A stretch of DNA of 64,000 nt from Streptomyces litmocidini (lineage in GTDB: Bacteria > Actinomycetota > Actinomycetes > Streptomycetales > Streptomycetaceae), in NCBI RefSeq assembly GCF_014649755.1, contig NZ_BMTQ01000003.1, positions 1 through 64,000 of the forward strand, given 5' to 3'. The position numbers were made by a program, and so were the translations under genes. Position 1 is the stretch's first letter, and each line of letters begins with the position of its first letter. The notes under the pieces were generated by a model. The model was not told the origin of the DNA. It was given only the letters and a program-made list of their open reading frames with translations, and ran no database searches. Positions 28,301 to 38,846 of this stretch are shown here, in pieces.

Positions 28301-31300
28301 CGTCACGCCCGGCGGCACGGGCCTCAGCCGGTCGTCGAGGACGTAGACGCGCATGCCGTCGACGGGCCGCCCGATCGGCGCGGACCCGCCACTGCCGGCC
28401 GCGGCCTCGCCTTCGGGCCCGCGCACCCGGTGGGCCGTCGCGTCGATGGTGGCCTCAGTGGGCCCGTACAGGTTGTGGACCTCGGCGTGCCACCGTACGG
28501 CCGTCTCGTCGGCGAGATCGCGCGGCAGCGCCTCGCCTCCGCACAGGACGGCGCGGAGGGCGGCCGGCGGGGCGGCGTCCGGCTCCTCGGCGAGGACGAG
28601 CGCCAGGTGCGAGGGGACGAACTGGGCGACCGTGACGTCGAAGCGGCGCATCCAGGACACCAGGGCGCGTGGATCGCGGTTGGCGTCGGGCGGCAGCACA
28701 CAGACCTGGGCGCCGCGGGTCAACGGCAGCCACCACTCCCACACCGAGGCGTCGAAACTGGTCGACGTCCGCGCCAGCACCCGGTCCTCGGGGGTGAGGT
28801 CCAGGTGGCGGGCCAGCCAGTCCGTGTGCCCGGCCAGGGCGCCGTGCGGGACCACCACGCCCTTGGGGCGGCCGGTGGACCCGGAGGTGTAGACGACGTA
28901 CGCGGCCTCCGCGGGAAGCGGTGTCCGGTGGCCGGTCTCCGCGGCCCCGGTCCGGGCCCCGGCCGGCGCCTGCGCGAGGGCGGCGCCGACGGGGAGCCGG
29001 GGAACGCCCGCGTCGGGCAGGTCGTCGGGGACGCCGTCGCCGGTCAGCAGCAGGACGGGCCGCGCGTCTTCGAGCATCTGCCGGACGCGGGCGGGCGGGT
29101 AGCCGGGGTCGACCGGGACGTAGGCGGCGCCGGCCCGCAGCACCGCGAGGAAGGCGACCGCGGTGTCGACCGACGCGGGCACCGCCAGTGCCACCCGGGT
29201 GTCCGGGCCGGCACCGCGCGCCCGCAGGACGGCGGCCAGGGCGTCGGCGCGGGCGTCAAGACCGGCGTACGTGAGGGCGGTCCGTCCGTCGCGCACGGCC
29301 ACCGCGTCGGGCGTGCGGGCGGCCCACTCCCGTACCGCTTCCGGGACGGGAGGGAGCGGCCGCGTGAGCGGGGCGCCGCGGCCGCTGTCCAGAAGCTCCG
29401 TCCGTTCGGCGGACGTGAGGGGGTCGAGGTCGCCGATGTGCCGGTCGGGTGCGTCGACGGCCCGCGCGAGGATCCGGGCGAACCGCTCGGCCAGGGCGCG
29501 GGCGGTCGCCTCGTCGAACAGGTCGGTGGCGTACTCCAGGTGACCGCCCAGCCGGACGTCACCGCTCCGCTCGCCGTCCCCGGAGCCGGCTCCGACCCCG
29601 GTTCCGTCCCCGGCTCCGACCCCGGTTCTGTCCCCGGCTCCGGCTCCGACCCCTGACCTGTCGGGGACCTCGATCAGCGAGAACGTGAGGTCGAACTTGC
29701 TGATCCCGGTGTGCCGGGACCGGTCCCGGACGGTGATGCCGGGCAGGGCGAGTTCCGCCCGCCCCTGGTTCTGCACCACCAGCATGGTCTGGAACAGCGG
29801 ATGGTGGCCGCCGGACCGCTCGGGGTTCAGCTCCTCCACCAGCCGTTCGAACGGCAGGTCGGCGTGGTCGAAGGCCGCCAGGTCGAAGGCGGCGACCCGG
29901 GCGAGCAGGTCGCGGAAGGTGGGGTCGCCCGACAGGTCCGTGCGGAGCACCACCGTGTTGACGAAGAAGCCGATGAGGTCGTCCAGGGCCTCGTCGCTCC
30001 GGCCGGCCACGGCGGTGCCCAACGGGATGTCGTCGCCGGCTCCGTGCGTCCGGAGGGTCACCGCCAGGGCGGCCTGGAGCACCATGAACGGGGTGCACCC
30101 CGCGTCCCGGGCCAGTCGTCGCAGACGCCCGTAGGTGTCGCCGTCCAGCGCGAAGGGAACGGCGGCGCCGCGGTGGCTGGGCACCGCCGGGCGCGGCCGG
30201 TCGTACGGCAGGTCGAGCCGGCCGGGAGCGCCGTCCAGCGCCTTCCTCCAGTGGTCGAGCCGGCGCGCCTCGAGACCGTCCGGCGCGTCGCCATCCCCGT
30301 CGCCATCGCCGTCGCCGTCGCCGAGCAGTTCCCGCTGCCACAGCGTGTAGTCGGCGTACTGGACGGGCAGTTCCGGCCAATCGGGCGCGTCGCCGGTCGT
30401 CCGGGCGCGGTAGGCGGCGCCGAGGTCGCGGCAGAGCGGGGCGAGCGACCAGCCGTCGGCGGCCACGTGGTGCAGCACGAGGACCAGGACGTGCCGGTCC
30501 GGGCCGGTCACGAGCAGGCGCGCGCGGACGGCGACGTCGGTGGCGAGGTCGAAGGGCGCGGCGGCCAGCTCTCGCGCCGTGCGCTCCGCCCACGCCGCGG
30601 CCGGTTCTCCGGCCGGCGGCCGTTCGACCGGCAGGGGGACGAGGGAGGCGGCCGCCGTGGCGGGACGGATCACCTGGTGGGGCACGCCGTCGTGGTCGGC
30701 GAGCACCGTGCGCAGGCTCTCGTGGCGGGCCACCACGTCCTCCAGGGCGCCGCGCAGCGCTTCGGTGTCCAGGGGTCCTTCGAGGTCGAGGACGAGCGGC
30801 ACGTTGTAGGCGTCGCTCGCTTCCTCGGTCCGGTTGAGGAACCACAGCCGGCGCTGGGCGAAGGACGTGGGGACGGGGTCGGGCCGGTGGCGCGGCAGGA
30901 CGGGCGGCCGGGCGGTCCCGGCGGCGGCGAGGACGCCGGCGAGGGAGGCGACGGTGGGGTGCTCGAACAGCTCCCGCAGCCCGATCTCCCCGCCGGTGGC
31001 GGTCCGGACGCGGGCCAGGAGGCGGGCGGCGAGCAGCGAATGCCCGCCGAGGGCGAAGAAGTCGTCGTCGACGCCGACCTCGGGCACTGCGAGGACATCG
31101 GCGAAGAGGCCCGCGAGGAGTTCCTCGTGCGGGGTGCGCGGCGGCCGGGTGTCGGTGACGCGGATCCGGGGCGCGGGCAGCGCCGCCCGGTCCACCTTGC
31201 CGTTGGCGTTCAGCGGCAGGGCGTCGAGGACGACGAACGCGGACGGCACCATGTACGCGGGCAGGGCGCGGCCCACCCGCTGGGCGAGGGCGGCCTCGTC

Positions 31301-34129
31301 CGGGCGGGAGCCGGGCGCCGGCACGACGTAGGCGACCAGTCGGCGGTCGCCCGGGACGTCCTCGCGCACCAGCACCCGGGCGCCGCGGACGGCGGGGTCG
31401 CCGAGGAGTACGTTCTCGGTCTCGGCCGGTTCGATGCGGAAGCCGCGGAGCTTGATCTGCCCGTCGGCGCGTCCGACGTACTCGACGTCGCCGTCCGCCG
31501 TCCAGCGCACCAGGTCGCCGGTGCGGTACATCCGGCCGCCGACCGGATCGTAGGGGTCCGCGACGAAGCGGGACGCGGTCGCCGCCGGGCGGCCCTGGTA
31601 GCCGCGGGCCACACCGGCACCGCTCACGTACAGCTCGCCCACCGCGCCGGGCGGCACGAGGGCGAGGGAGGCGTCGAGCACGTACAGCCGGGTGCCGTCG
31701 AGGGGCCGGCCGACGGGCGGGACGCCGCCGGCTCCGGCGGGGACGGGGTGCCGGGCGGCGAACGTGGTGGTCTCGGTGGGGCCGTAGACGTGCAGGACGC
31801 GGGTGTCGGGCGCGCCGGCCGCGACGCGGCCCATGAGGCCCGGAGCCGCCGCCTCGCCGCCCGCCGCGACCAGGCGCAGTCCGGCGAAGGACGCCGGGTC
31901 GGTCTCGGCCAGGAGGTTGAACAGGGCGGTGGTCAGGAACAGTGCCGTGACGCCTTCGCGGGCCGTGACCTCCCGAAGCGTGCGCGCCTCCAGGACTCCC
32001 GGGGGCGCCACGACCACCCGGCCGCCGCGCAGGAGCGGCACCCACATCTCGAAGGTGGAGGCGTCGAACACGTATGCCGAGTGCATCAGGACCGCGTCGC
32101 AGGCCCCGTCGGACCAGGCACTGTCGGCCGCGAGCGCCAGCACGTCGGCGTGCCGGACGCCGACGCCCTTCGGCAGCCCCGTAGAGCCTGAGGTGAACAT
32201 GACATATGCGAGCCGGTCGGAGTGGACGGCCGGGGGCAGGACGCCCGACCGGCCGGGGCCACCGCGCACGATCGCGCCCCGCGCGTCGACCACCAGCACC
32301 GGCAGTGCGGCGGCCGCCCGCTCGACCCAGGCCGCCGCGGCGGTCTCCTCGTCGACGACCAGGGCGCGCACCCGGGCGATGCCGGCCACCCGGTCGAGCC
32401 GTTCCGCCGGCCAGGAGGCGTCCATCGGCACGTACGCGGCGCCCGCGCCCACGATGCCGAGCGAGGCCACCACCACGGCTGCCGAACGCCCGAGGAGCAC
32501 CCCCACCCCGTCCTCCGGGGCGAGGCCCCAGCCGGTCAGGGCGCGACCCAGGTCCTCGGCGGCGCCCGCGAGCCGGTGGTACGAGAGGGTGGCGCCCGCG
32601 GCGACGACGGCGGGCGCGTCGGGTGTGCGGCGCACCTGGGCGGCGAACGCCTCCGGCAGGCTCGTCGCGGTCACTCCCCCGGGCAGGGCGGTTCCGCGGC
32701 CCCGGTCGAGCAGCGCCTCGGCGGCGTCCGGCCCGAGAGAGCGCACGGCGCTCAGCGGGGTGTCGGGGGCGGCGGCCGAGAGGGCCGCCAGGAAGGACAC
32801 CGCCGCCTGCTGGTGCAGCCGCACGTCGTCGGGGTGGTAGAGCTCGGGATTGGTGTCGAAGCCGACCAACGGTCCCGTACCCTCGGCCCGTTCGGAGACG
32901 AAGAGGGACACGTCGTCGACGGGGCCGATGGACAGCAGCCGCGAGGTCGCGGGGCTGCCGGCGAAGTCCAGGGCGTAGTCGTAACCCATGACGTTGACGA
33001 CGACGTCGGTCAGCCGCGGCGCGTCGCCGGCCCGCTTCAGCTCGCGGGCCAGCTGCTCCCGGGAGAACCTGCGGTGCCGCAGGGCTCCGCGCATCTCGGT
33101 GGCGACCGCCCGGACGAGTGCGGCGACGGACATGGCGGGGTCGACGGTCAGCCGTAGCGGCAGGATCGTGGACGTCATGCCGACGACGTGCCGGAGCGCC
33201 CCGGGGCGGCCGTGCGAGGCCAGCCCCACGCAGACCTCGTGACGGCCGGTGGCGCGGGCCGTGTGGGCGGCGACCGCCGCGACGAGGACGGCGCTCCAGG
33301 TGGTACGGGCGGCCGCGCCGAGCCGCCGCAGACCGTCCAGGACGCCGAGGGGAAGGGTCTCGCCGGTGTGCAGGGCGAGATCGCCCGCGGCCGGGCGCGC
33401 GCCGGACGCGGGGGCATCGGTCCGTCGCCGCACGAGCGCTCCGGCTCCGCTCGCGGCGGGGCCGTCGCCGTGGCCGGAGGTCAAGTCGGTGAACCGTCCG
33501 GTCCAGTAGGCGTGGTCGGCTTCGAGCCGGTCGGACGCGCGGTAGGCGGCCTCGTCGGCGACGAGGTCGCGCAGCGGACCGGTGGGCGGGGCCACGGCCG
33601 CCAGGTCCTCGCCACGCGTCACCCGCGTGTAGAGGTCCGCAACGGTCCGGGCGAAGAGGGCTCCGCCGAGACCGTCGACGGCTATGTGGTGGTAGCGGAC
33701 GTACCAGTAGTGCAGGCGGGGACCGAGCCGCAGCAGGGCGAAATGGTGCCGGGGGGCGTCGAGCCGGTCCACGGTGGCCATGTCGTCCGCCATGTACCGC
33801 TCCGCCGCGGCGACGGGGTCGTCGGCGCCCGTGAGATCGACCCGGTGCAGCCGGTCCCGCACGGCGGCCGGGCGGTCGACGCGCTGTCGGACCGTCCCGT
33901 CCACGGTCACGAAGACGGTGTGGAGGCTGTCGCAGAGGTGGACCGCCCGGTTGAGGGCGACGGCGAATAATCTCTCGTCGAGTCCGCCACGTATCTCCAG
34001 GCATTCCCCGATGTTGTATTTCGGACTGTCCGGATCCATCAGCTGCCCGTACCACACGCCCTGTTGCGCGGTGGTCAGTTCGAGCAGTTCCGTGGAATTC
34101 GAGTCCGGGCGGGGGAGGTTTTCCTGCAT
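19334..34129 (-). CDS. Four-module NRPS with epimerase ((C-A-T)x4-E)
   Basis: 4931 residues from the ATG at 34129. A GTG four codons earlier is the alternative; AAAGGTG upstream suits the ATG. Condensation 1 (about 15-440, HHIAVDG) is of the type opening enterobactin-F-like synthetases ([12 protein letters not shown]), so it may take an acyl starter. Adenylation domains at about 643, 1746, 2888 and 3960 give eye-read codes DAFFAGVTF, DAWQLGLID, DAFFCGVTF and DAWQLGLID. The second and fourth are identical and Gln-like; the first and third share the TF ending seen in Val/Ile-type codes. Condensations 2-4 (HHVAADG, HHVAGDG, HHIAGDG) are ordinary L-type. Carriers 1-3 read LGGHSLL; carrier 4 reads LGGDSI, usual before an epimerase. 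The epimerase (about 4380-4931) has [10 protein letters not shown] and IGFNYLGRY. Its stop overlaps the next NRPS start, so the two subunits are translationally coupled. Low-complexity insertions occur in module 2. Confidence 0.95.
27881..27910. repeat. Tandem 15-bp repeat inside NRPS module 2
   Basis: Two exact copies of GGGCGCACCGGACGC encode SGAPA repeats in an Ala/Gly/Pro-rich loop of the second adenylation domain between core motifs A8 and A9. The neighbouring DNA is similar but degenerate. Confidence 0.7.
29576..29656. repeat. Imperfect 24-bp repeats inside condensation domain 2
   Basis: Units close to GTCCCCGGCTCCGACCCCG recur about three times, encoding [12 protein letters not shown] repeats in a loop between [11 protein letters not shown] and the LFDEAT motif. 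The length is in frame, so the loop expanded without breaking the enzyme. Confidence 0.7.
30288..30322. repeat. Hexanucleotide repeat encoding a Gly-Asp run in condensation domain 2
   Basis: About six CCGTCG/CCATCG units give a run of alternating Asp and Gly after [12 protein letters not shown]. The other condensation domains of the enzyme have only a short acidic loop here. Confidence 0.75.
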
Positions 34130-34515
34130 GCCGGTCCACACCTTTGGGGATAGATTTCGGGGACGGTGAGGGAAAGAAGGCGCGAAGGGAACGCGAACGG
34201 CCGCGCACGGGAAGGGCGGCAGTCCGGTACGGCGACGCGGAGCGGTGAACGGGCGCGCGGGCGGGAGCGGACACGTCCGTGCACGCGCGGGGCGAAGCGC
34301 GCCGGGCGCGGGTCGCGTCGTCGGCACGTGAGGAGGGCACGGGCGGGGACGCCCGTCCGGGGACGGCGGCACGGCCGCCGCCGCGCGAGCCGTCGTGAAC
34401 GCCCACCGGTCGGCGCGGACCGATCCGCCCTCGTACGGAGCCGGCGCCGGGAGTCGCCGTGGGCCCCCGGAAGCGCCGCCCGACCTGGGCGGCGCCTCCC
34501 TCTCCCGGCCGGGCG
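34130..34515. other. Spacer between mbtH and the NRPS genes
   Basis: No coding frame is convincing. It holds the hairpin at 34473-34495 after mbtH and a purine-rich stretch before the NRPS start, so the NRPS genes may have their own promoter here. Confidence 0.45.
34473..34495 (-). terminator. Hairpin after mbtH, terminator or attenuator
   Basis: 9-base GC arms around GACCT, 20 bp downstream of the mbtH stop on the minus strand. If active it would limit read-through from mbtH into the NRPS. Confidence 0.5.
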
Positions 34516-34734
34516 TCAGCCGATGCCGGCGTCCATCGCCCGTACCAGGCCGGCGGGCCGCATGTCGGTCCAGACGCTCTCGATCCGGTCCAGACACTCC
34601 TGGCGTGACCCCTCGGGCCCTGCCGGTTCCCAGCCGCCGGGGACGTCGAGGTGTGCGGGCCACAGCGAGTACTGACGCTCGTGGTTCACGAGGACGAGGA
34701 AGCGTCCTGACTCGTCGTCGAAAGGATTACTCAC
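34516..34734 (-). CDS. mbtH: MbtH-like NRPS chaperone
   Basis: 72 residues from a GTG at 34734 with GGTAGGGGAAC upstream. It carries the family pattern: [34 protein letters not shown] and a late Trp in SVWTDMRP. MbtH proteins bind adenylation domains and are often needed for their folding or activity. It is transcribed in the same direction as the two NRPS genes, 386 bp before the first, which supports its working with them. The length is normal for the family (about 70). Confidence 0.95.
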   Translation of the reverse strand: MSNPFDDESGRFLVLVNHERQYSLWPAHLDVPGGWEPAGPEGSRQECLDRIESVWTDMRPAGLVRAMDAGIG

Positions 34735-35079
34735 GTTCCCCTACCTGTTCTCGGATGTTTTCCTGCTCGTTTCCGTACGCGTGCGTCGTGATTATCCACG
34801 CCCTTCCTGCTTGCCAGGAGTGCGTGTGCCACGTCCGCCGGACGCGCGGGGCATTCGTTCCGGCCATTCGGCCGGCCGCCCCCGGCCCTGCGCACTCCTC
34901 ACAGTCCGCGCCGCGGCCTCCGACCAGCTTCCCCCGGAAACAACGCTCACACCTCTCACACTAAAGGATTCATGCCGACCAAGAGTTTGAATCCGCCCAC
35001 TGCTCGCGGGCGATGCGAAAGCTCGATCCGCCGGGAACGAGCGGCGGGCATATGCAAAACAGGAAACCCCCTTCCACAT
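34735..35079. other. Upstream region of mbtH, no gene recognised
   Basis: Comparatively AT-rich and without a coding frame that convinces. It should contain the promoter of mbtH, but no clear boxes or dyads were identified. Confidence 0.4.
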
Positions 35080-35662
35080 TCAGCCACCGGTTGTTCCTTT
35101 TGCAGGGAAGCCGCCCGTTATCGGCCGAGCGTTTCCGCCACGCCGTGCCTCGGCCCACCGGCCCCTCGCTCCGCGCCCCATGAGCGTGCCGCGCGCTCCC
35201 GTGCGCCGGGCGTGCGCCCCATCGCCGAAGCAACCTCGGCGGGCGCGCCGCCGTCCTGGAACGCCGGGGAGACGGGGCGGGCCCGCGGACTCCCGCAGCG
35301 CGGCGCCGGTGCGGACCCGCTGGTGGGTGAGCCAGCGGCCCGGCGGCAGCCCCGTAGCGCGGGCGAAGCGGCGTTCGAACTGCCGCACCGACGGGTGCGC
35401 GATGTCGGCCAGGTCGTCGACGGTGGCCCGGCGGTTGGCGAGGAGCTTGACGATCCCGGTCTTCCAGGTCTTGAGGGCGGCGTGCATCCGGGTGACGGCG
35501 GACGGGAGCAGGAGTTCGCAGGCCTCCTCGGGATGGGCCCAGCGGTGGGCTTCGAGTTCGTCGTCGGGCAGCGTGACCGGGGCGCCGACGGGGACGGTGC
35601 CCGCGTCGAAGACGGGGTTGATCGCGGGGCCGTCGAGGCGGTCGCCGGGCGGGGATCAGGTG
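35080..35662 (-). pseudogene. Remnant chimera: Nudix hydrolase tail joined to an AraC-type helix-turn-helix
   Basis: One minus-strand frame, opened by a stop and without a proper start, first reads VFDAGTVPVGAPVTLPDDE and HRWAHPEEACELLLP, like the C-terminal part of Nudix hydrolases. It then continues without interruption into VDDLADIAHPSVRQFERRFA and RATGLPPGRWLTHQRV, a helix-turn-helix of AraC-type regulators. The Nudix box and the second AraC helix-turn-helix are missing. The downstream residues lose meaning before the stop. Most likely two broken genes were joined by deletion. A functional small fusion cannot be excluded. Confidence 0.5.
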
Positions 35663-35954
35663 ACGAGACGGAACTTCCACCGGCGCTGCCGCGTGCACCC
35701 GGGAGACGGCCGTGGTGCCCGCCCTCAGCGACTGGACGGGCGCCCACGCGAACGACTGCTCCGACGGCAACGTCATCGACCGCTCGGGGAGGCAGCACGC
35801 ACCCACGTCCGCGCGGCGGGGCCGGATGCCCTGTTCTTCCCCTGTCAACCCGGTGGCCCTCCCCACACCGATGCGGTGAAATACGGGGGCCGGGACGGCG
35901 GGCCGGACGGGAATCGGGCTGCCCGCCCCGTCACCGTTCCTAAGGTCGGGGTTC

Positions 35955-37019
35955 ATGAGCATCCCCACTGAGCCGATCGGCAGCCTTCCCCGTCCGCCCG
36001 CCCTCCAGGAGGCGCTCGTCGCCCACGCCGAAGGGCGACTGAGCGCCTCGGAGCTGGAGAAGGTGCAGGACCAGGCTGTCGCCGACACCCTCGCCATGCT
36101 GGAGAAGACGGGCAGCCCGGTCCTGGTCGACGGCGACCAGGCCAAGCCCGACACGATCACCTACCCCCTGCAGGGGCTCACGGGCCTCGCCCCTGACGGC
36201 GTCGTCGTCCCCTACGCCGACGGTCACACTCGCCGGCTGCCCCGCCTGACCGCGGGGCCCTTCCGCTACCAGGTCCGCGCGGACGCCCACCTGCGTGCCG
36301 CCCGCGGTCACACCGACCTTCCGGTCAAGCAGGCCGTCGTGGCCCCGTCCGCCCTCAGTCTCCTCTACCCGGCCGCAGGTATCGACGGTTACTCCCGCGA
36401 GGCGTTCCTGCGGGATCTGGCCGACCAGTCCGAGGCCGAGATCCGCGCCTGCCTCGACGCCGGCGCGCACCGCGTACAGCTGGACTTCACCGAGGGCCGT
36501 CTGTCGCTGAAGCTCGACCCGAGCGGAGGTGTCCTCGACCAGTTCGTCGAACTCAACAACCAGGTCCTCGAACGGTTCGGTGAGAAGGAGCGGGACCGGC
36601 TCGGTGTGCACACCTCCCCGGGAGCGGACCAGGATTCCACCCACAGCCTGGACGTCGACTACGCCGGTCTGCTGCCCAAGCTGTTCCAGCTCAAGGTGGG
36701 CAACTTCTACCTCCAGCTGGCGAGCGAGCCCGACCCGGGGCACGTGTTGCGCATCGCCGCCCAGCACCTGCCGGCCGGCACGCGCCTCTTCATCGGTGTC
36801 ATCGACCCCCTCGAACCTCGGGTCGAAACCGCCGAGGAGGTACGGGACCGGGTCCTGACCGCCGCCGAGCACGTCCCCGTCGAGCAGCTCGGCACCTGCG
36901 ACGACGCCGGCTTCGCCCCGTACGCCGACGACACCTCCACCTCGCGCGACCTCGCCTTCGCCAAGATCGAGGCCCGCGTACGAGGCACCCGCCTCGCCGC
37001 CGAGGCCCTCGGCCTCTGA
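35955..37019 (+). CDS. MetE-like (cobalamin-independent methionine synthase II family) protein
   Basis: 354 residues, ATG at 35955. It belongs to the C-terminal-domain-only MetE relatives: IGSLPRP near the start, LVDGDQAKPDTITYPLQGL, VQLDFTEGRLSL, HTSPGADQDSTHS, VGNFYLQLASEPD and EQLGTCDDAGFAPYADDTST. Relatives use zinc to move methyl or other one-carbon groups to thiols. Here the usual His-x-Cys pattern reads His-Thr-Ser, and the late Cys appears displaced (TCDDA instead of the TDDC-like order I remember), so the metal site may be changed. A perfect hairpin follows the stop, which separates it from the terpene operon. The 292 bp before it contain no recognised gene, and I found no B12 riboswitch pattern there. 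Confidence 0.75.
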   Translation: MSIPTEPIGSLPRPPALQEALVAHAEGRLSASELEKVQDQAVADTLAMLEKTGSPVLVDGDQAKPDTITYPLQGLTGLAPDGVVVPYADGHTRRLPRLTAGPFRYQVRADAHLRAARGHTDLPVKQAVVAPSALSLLYPAAGIDGYSREAFLRDLADQSEAEIRACLDAGAHRVQLDFTEGRLSLKLDPSGGVLDQFVELNNQVLERFGEKERDRLGVHTSPGADQDSTHSLDVDYAGLLPKLFQLKVGNFYLQLASEPDPGHVLRIAAQHLPAGTRLFIGVIDPLEPRVETAEEVRDRVLTAAEHVPVEQLGTCDDAGFAPYADDTSTSRDLAFAKIEARVRGTRLAAEALGL

Positions 37020-37023
37020 GCGC

Positions 37024-37043
37024 CGGGCTCCCCGGGGAGCCCG
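37024..37043 (+). terminator. Terminator of the MetE-like gene
   Basis: Perfect 20-bp palindrome (10-base arms, GGGCTCCCC core) starting 4 bp after the stop. Confidence 0.6.
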
Positions 37044-37231
37044 TTCTCGGGGCGTTGCTCGGTCCGGCGCGCCCCGGGGGCGGTGCCCGAGCACGAATGT
37101 TCAGCATCCGCGCGTCGCGTGCAGGTGAGGTGGGTAGATGTGCGACGCCCAGCTGGTCCGCAATGAGCACCAGTCAGCAGAGCCGGTTCGAGAGCGGGGC
37201 TGATCGCCTCAGGAGAATCAGGAGCGTAGGG

Positions 37232-38839
37232 GTGACGACGGACGAGATCGGCCTGGCCGGCGCGCGGTCGGCGAGCGAGCGGGAGCCGGGTGCGGGGGAG
37301 GTCGCGGCCGTTCGGGACCTGGTGTCCGCGCGGCTCGCCGACGCCGTCGGGGCCGACGGCGCGGTACGGCGTCCGTGTTCCAGCCGGGCGCTGGAGTCGG
37401 CGCTGCTGCTCGTGCTGCTGCGGAAGCGTGGCGGCCGTCCCGAGCGCGAGCGGGGGCTCCGCGACTTCCTGGCGTCGCCGCAGGCCCGGACCACCGGGTT
37501 CGACAAGGCGCTGGCCCAGGCGGTCCTGGACGGGCGGACGAGTGGTACCGACGTGGTCGGCGGCGAGCTGCTGGCCGGCTTCGACCACTTCTCCGTGGCG
37601 CGCAAGCGGCTGCTGTTCGACGTGTACCTGGCCGTGGCGGGGGCGGTTCCGTTCGAACCGTCGATGCTGCGGCCGGTGCGCGTGGCCGGTCCGGGCGAGG
37701 ACAACACCGTCACCTGGATCGAGATGATCATGCTCAGCGTCCGGGTCCTGGTCGCGTACGGTCTCGGATGCCCGGAGCGGATCACCGACCAGGAGCGGGA
37801 CCAGCTGCTTGAGTTGCTCGGCTCCAGCAGGGCCCCGGTGTGGGAGAACTACACCGCCGCGCACCTGCTGGCACTGCTGGCCGTCCAGGAGTTCGCGCCG
37901 GGGCATCCGCTGATGGACAGCGGTGTGGCCGGGGTGCTGGCCTGTCTCAACCCGGACGGCGGTGCGCCGAGCATGGCGAACCTGGATGTGTTCAGCACCG
38001 GGCCCGCCGGTCTCGCCCTCGTACGGGCGCACGCCTCACCCGCACTGCTGCACCGCCTGAGCGACTACCTCCTCGCCCAGCAGATGCCGGATGGCGGATG
38101 GGCCTACGGAGAATCGATGCGGCACAGCGACGTGGACGCCAGCTCGTACGCCGCGGCGTGTCTGGCCGCCATCGATCCCGGTCGTCACCGGGCCGCCCTG
38201 GTGCGCGCGGGCGGGTACTTCCGGGGGATCGCCGGGCAGGACGGCGGGTTCCCGACGTACGTGAAGGGTGACCCCCCGGAGGTCGGCATGACCGCGGGCG
38301 CGGTCAGCGCGCTGGCCTGGAACGGTGCCGCGCACGGAGACCTGCTTGACGGTGCCGCCCGCTGGCTGCTCGACGCCCAGCGCAAGGACGGCACCTTCGA
38401 GCGGAGCTGGAGCCTGAGCGAGGCCAACACGATCTGGCGGGCCATGTGGGCCCTGCACTCGATGCCCGAAGCGACCCGGACCGCGCTCGGCCCCCGCATC
38501 GCCGACGCCGGCGCCGCGTCGCTCCGGTTCCTCGTCGAGGCGCAGAACACGGACGGCGGCTGGGGGTACCGACCGGGCAGTCCCAGCGACATCGCCAGCA
38601 CCTGCTACTCCCTGCTGGCCCTCTCGGCCATGGGCCTGCGCCGCGGCGGAGACGAAGTCGTGCGAGCGGGCGTGGCCCACCTGCTGTCCCGCCAAGCCCC
38701 TGACGGGTCGTTCACCGCGCTGCCCGACCAGGTCGCCCCGCGCCCCCTGCTCTTCGACGCTCCGGTCTTCACGGACATCTGGGTGCTGCTCGCCCTGACC
38801 AGCTGCGACGACGACTGCGAAGGCGACGGGGTCGGGTGA
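37232..38839 (+). CDS. Class II terpene cyclase-like protein (prenyltransferase/squalene-cyclase repeats)
   Basis: 535 residues from the GTG at 37232, chosen because AGGAG lies 8-10 bases before it; an ATG at 37163 is in frame but has no ribosome site. The protein has QW-type repeats of squalene-hopene and class II diterpene cyclases: QQMPDGGWAYG, QDGGFPTY, QRKDGTFERSW, QNTDGGWGYRPG and QAPDGSFTAL. A DxD motif sits at Asp300-Val-Asp302-Ala-Ser, in the place of the acidic DxDD/DxDTT motif that protonates the substrate. No class I DDxxD motif is seen. The expected activity is proton-started cyclisation of a prenyl diphosphate. A P450 and a HAD phosphatase follow 7 and 5 bp apart, so the three act together. 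No prenyl diphosphate synthase is nearby; the substrate must come from central metabolism. Confidence 0.85.
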   Translation: MTTDEIGLAGARSASEREPGAGEVAAVRDLVSARLADAVGADGAVRRPCSSRALESALLLVLLRKRGGRPERERGLRDFLASPQARTTGFDKALAQAVLDGRTSGTDVVGGELLAGFDHFSVARKRLLFDVYLAVAGAVPFEPSMLRPVRVAGPGEDNTVTWIEMIMLSVRVLVAYGLGCPERITDQERDQLLELLGSSRAPVWENYTAAHLLALLAVQEFAPGHPLMDSGVAGVLACLNPDGGAPSMANLDVFSTGPAGLALVRAHASPALLHRLSDYLLAQQMPDGGWAYGESMRHSDVDASSYAAACLAAIDPGRHRAALVRAGGYFRGIAGQDGGFPTYVKGDPPEVGMTAGAVSALAWNGAAHGDLLDGAARWLLDAQRKDGTFERSWSLSEANTIWRAMWALHSMPEATRTALGPRIADAGAASLRFLVEAQNTDGGWGYRPGSPSDIASTCYSLLALSAMGLRRGGDEVVRAGVAHLLSRQAPDGSFTALPDQVAPRPLLFDAPVFTDIWVLLALTSCDDDCEGDGVG

Positions 38840-38846
38840 CGCGCTC

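Noticed and set aside
35690..35950. Possible cobalamin riboswitch before the MetE-like gene
   Set aside because: The position is right for a MetE-type gene, but on neither strand could I find the B12-box or the GGGAA/GCCACTG-type conserved segments in order.
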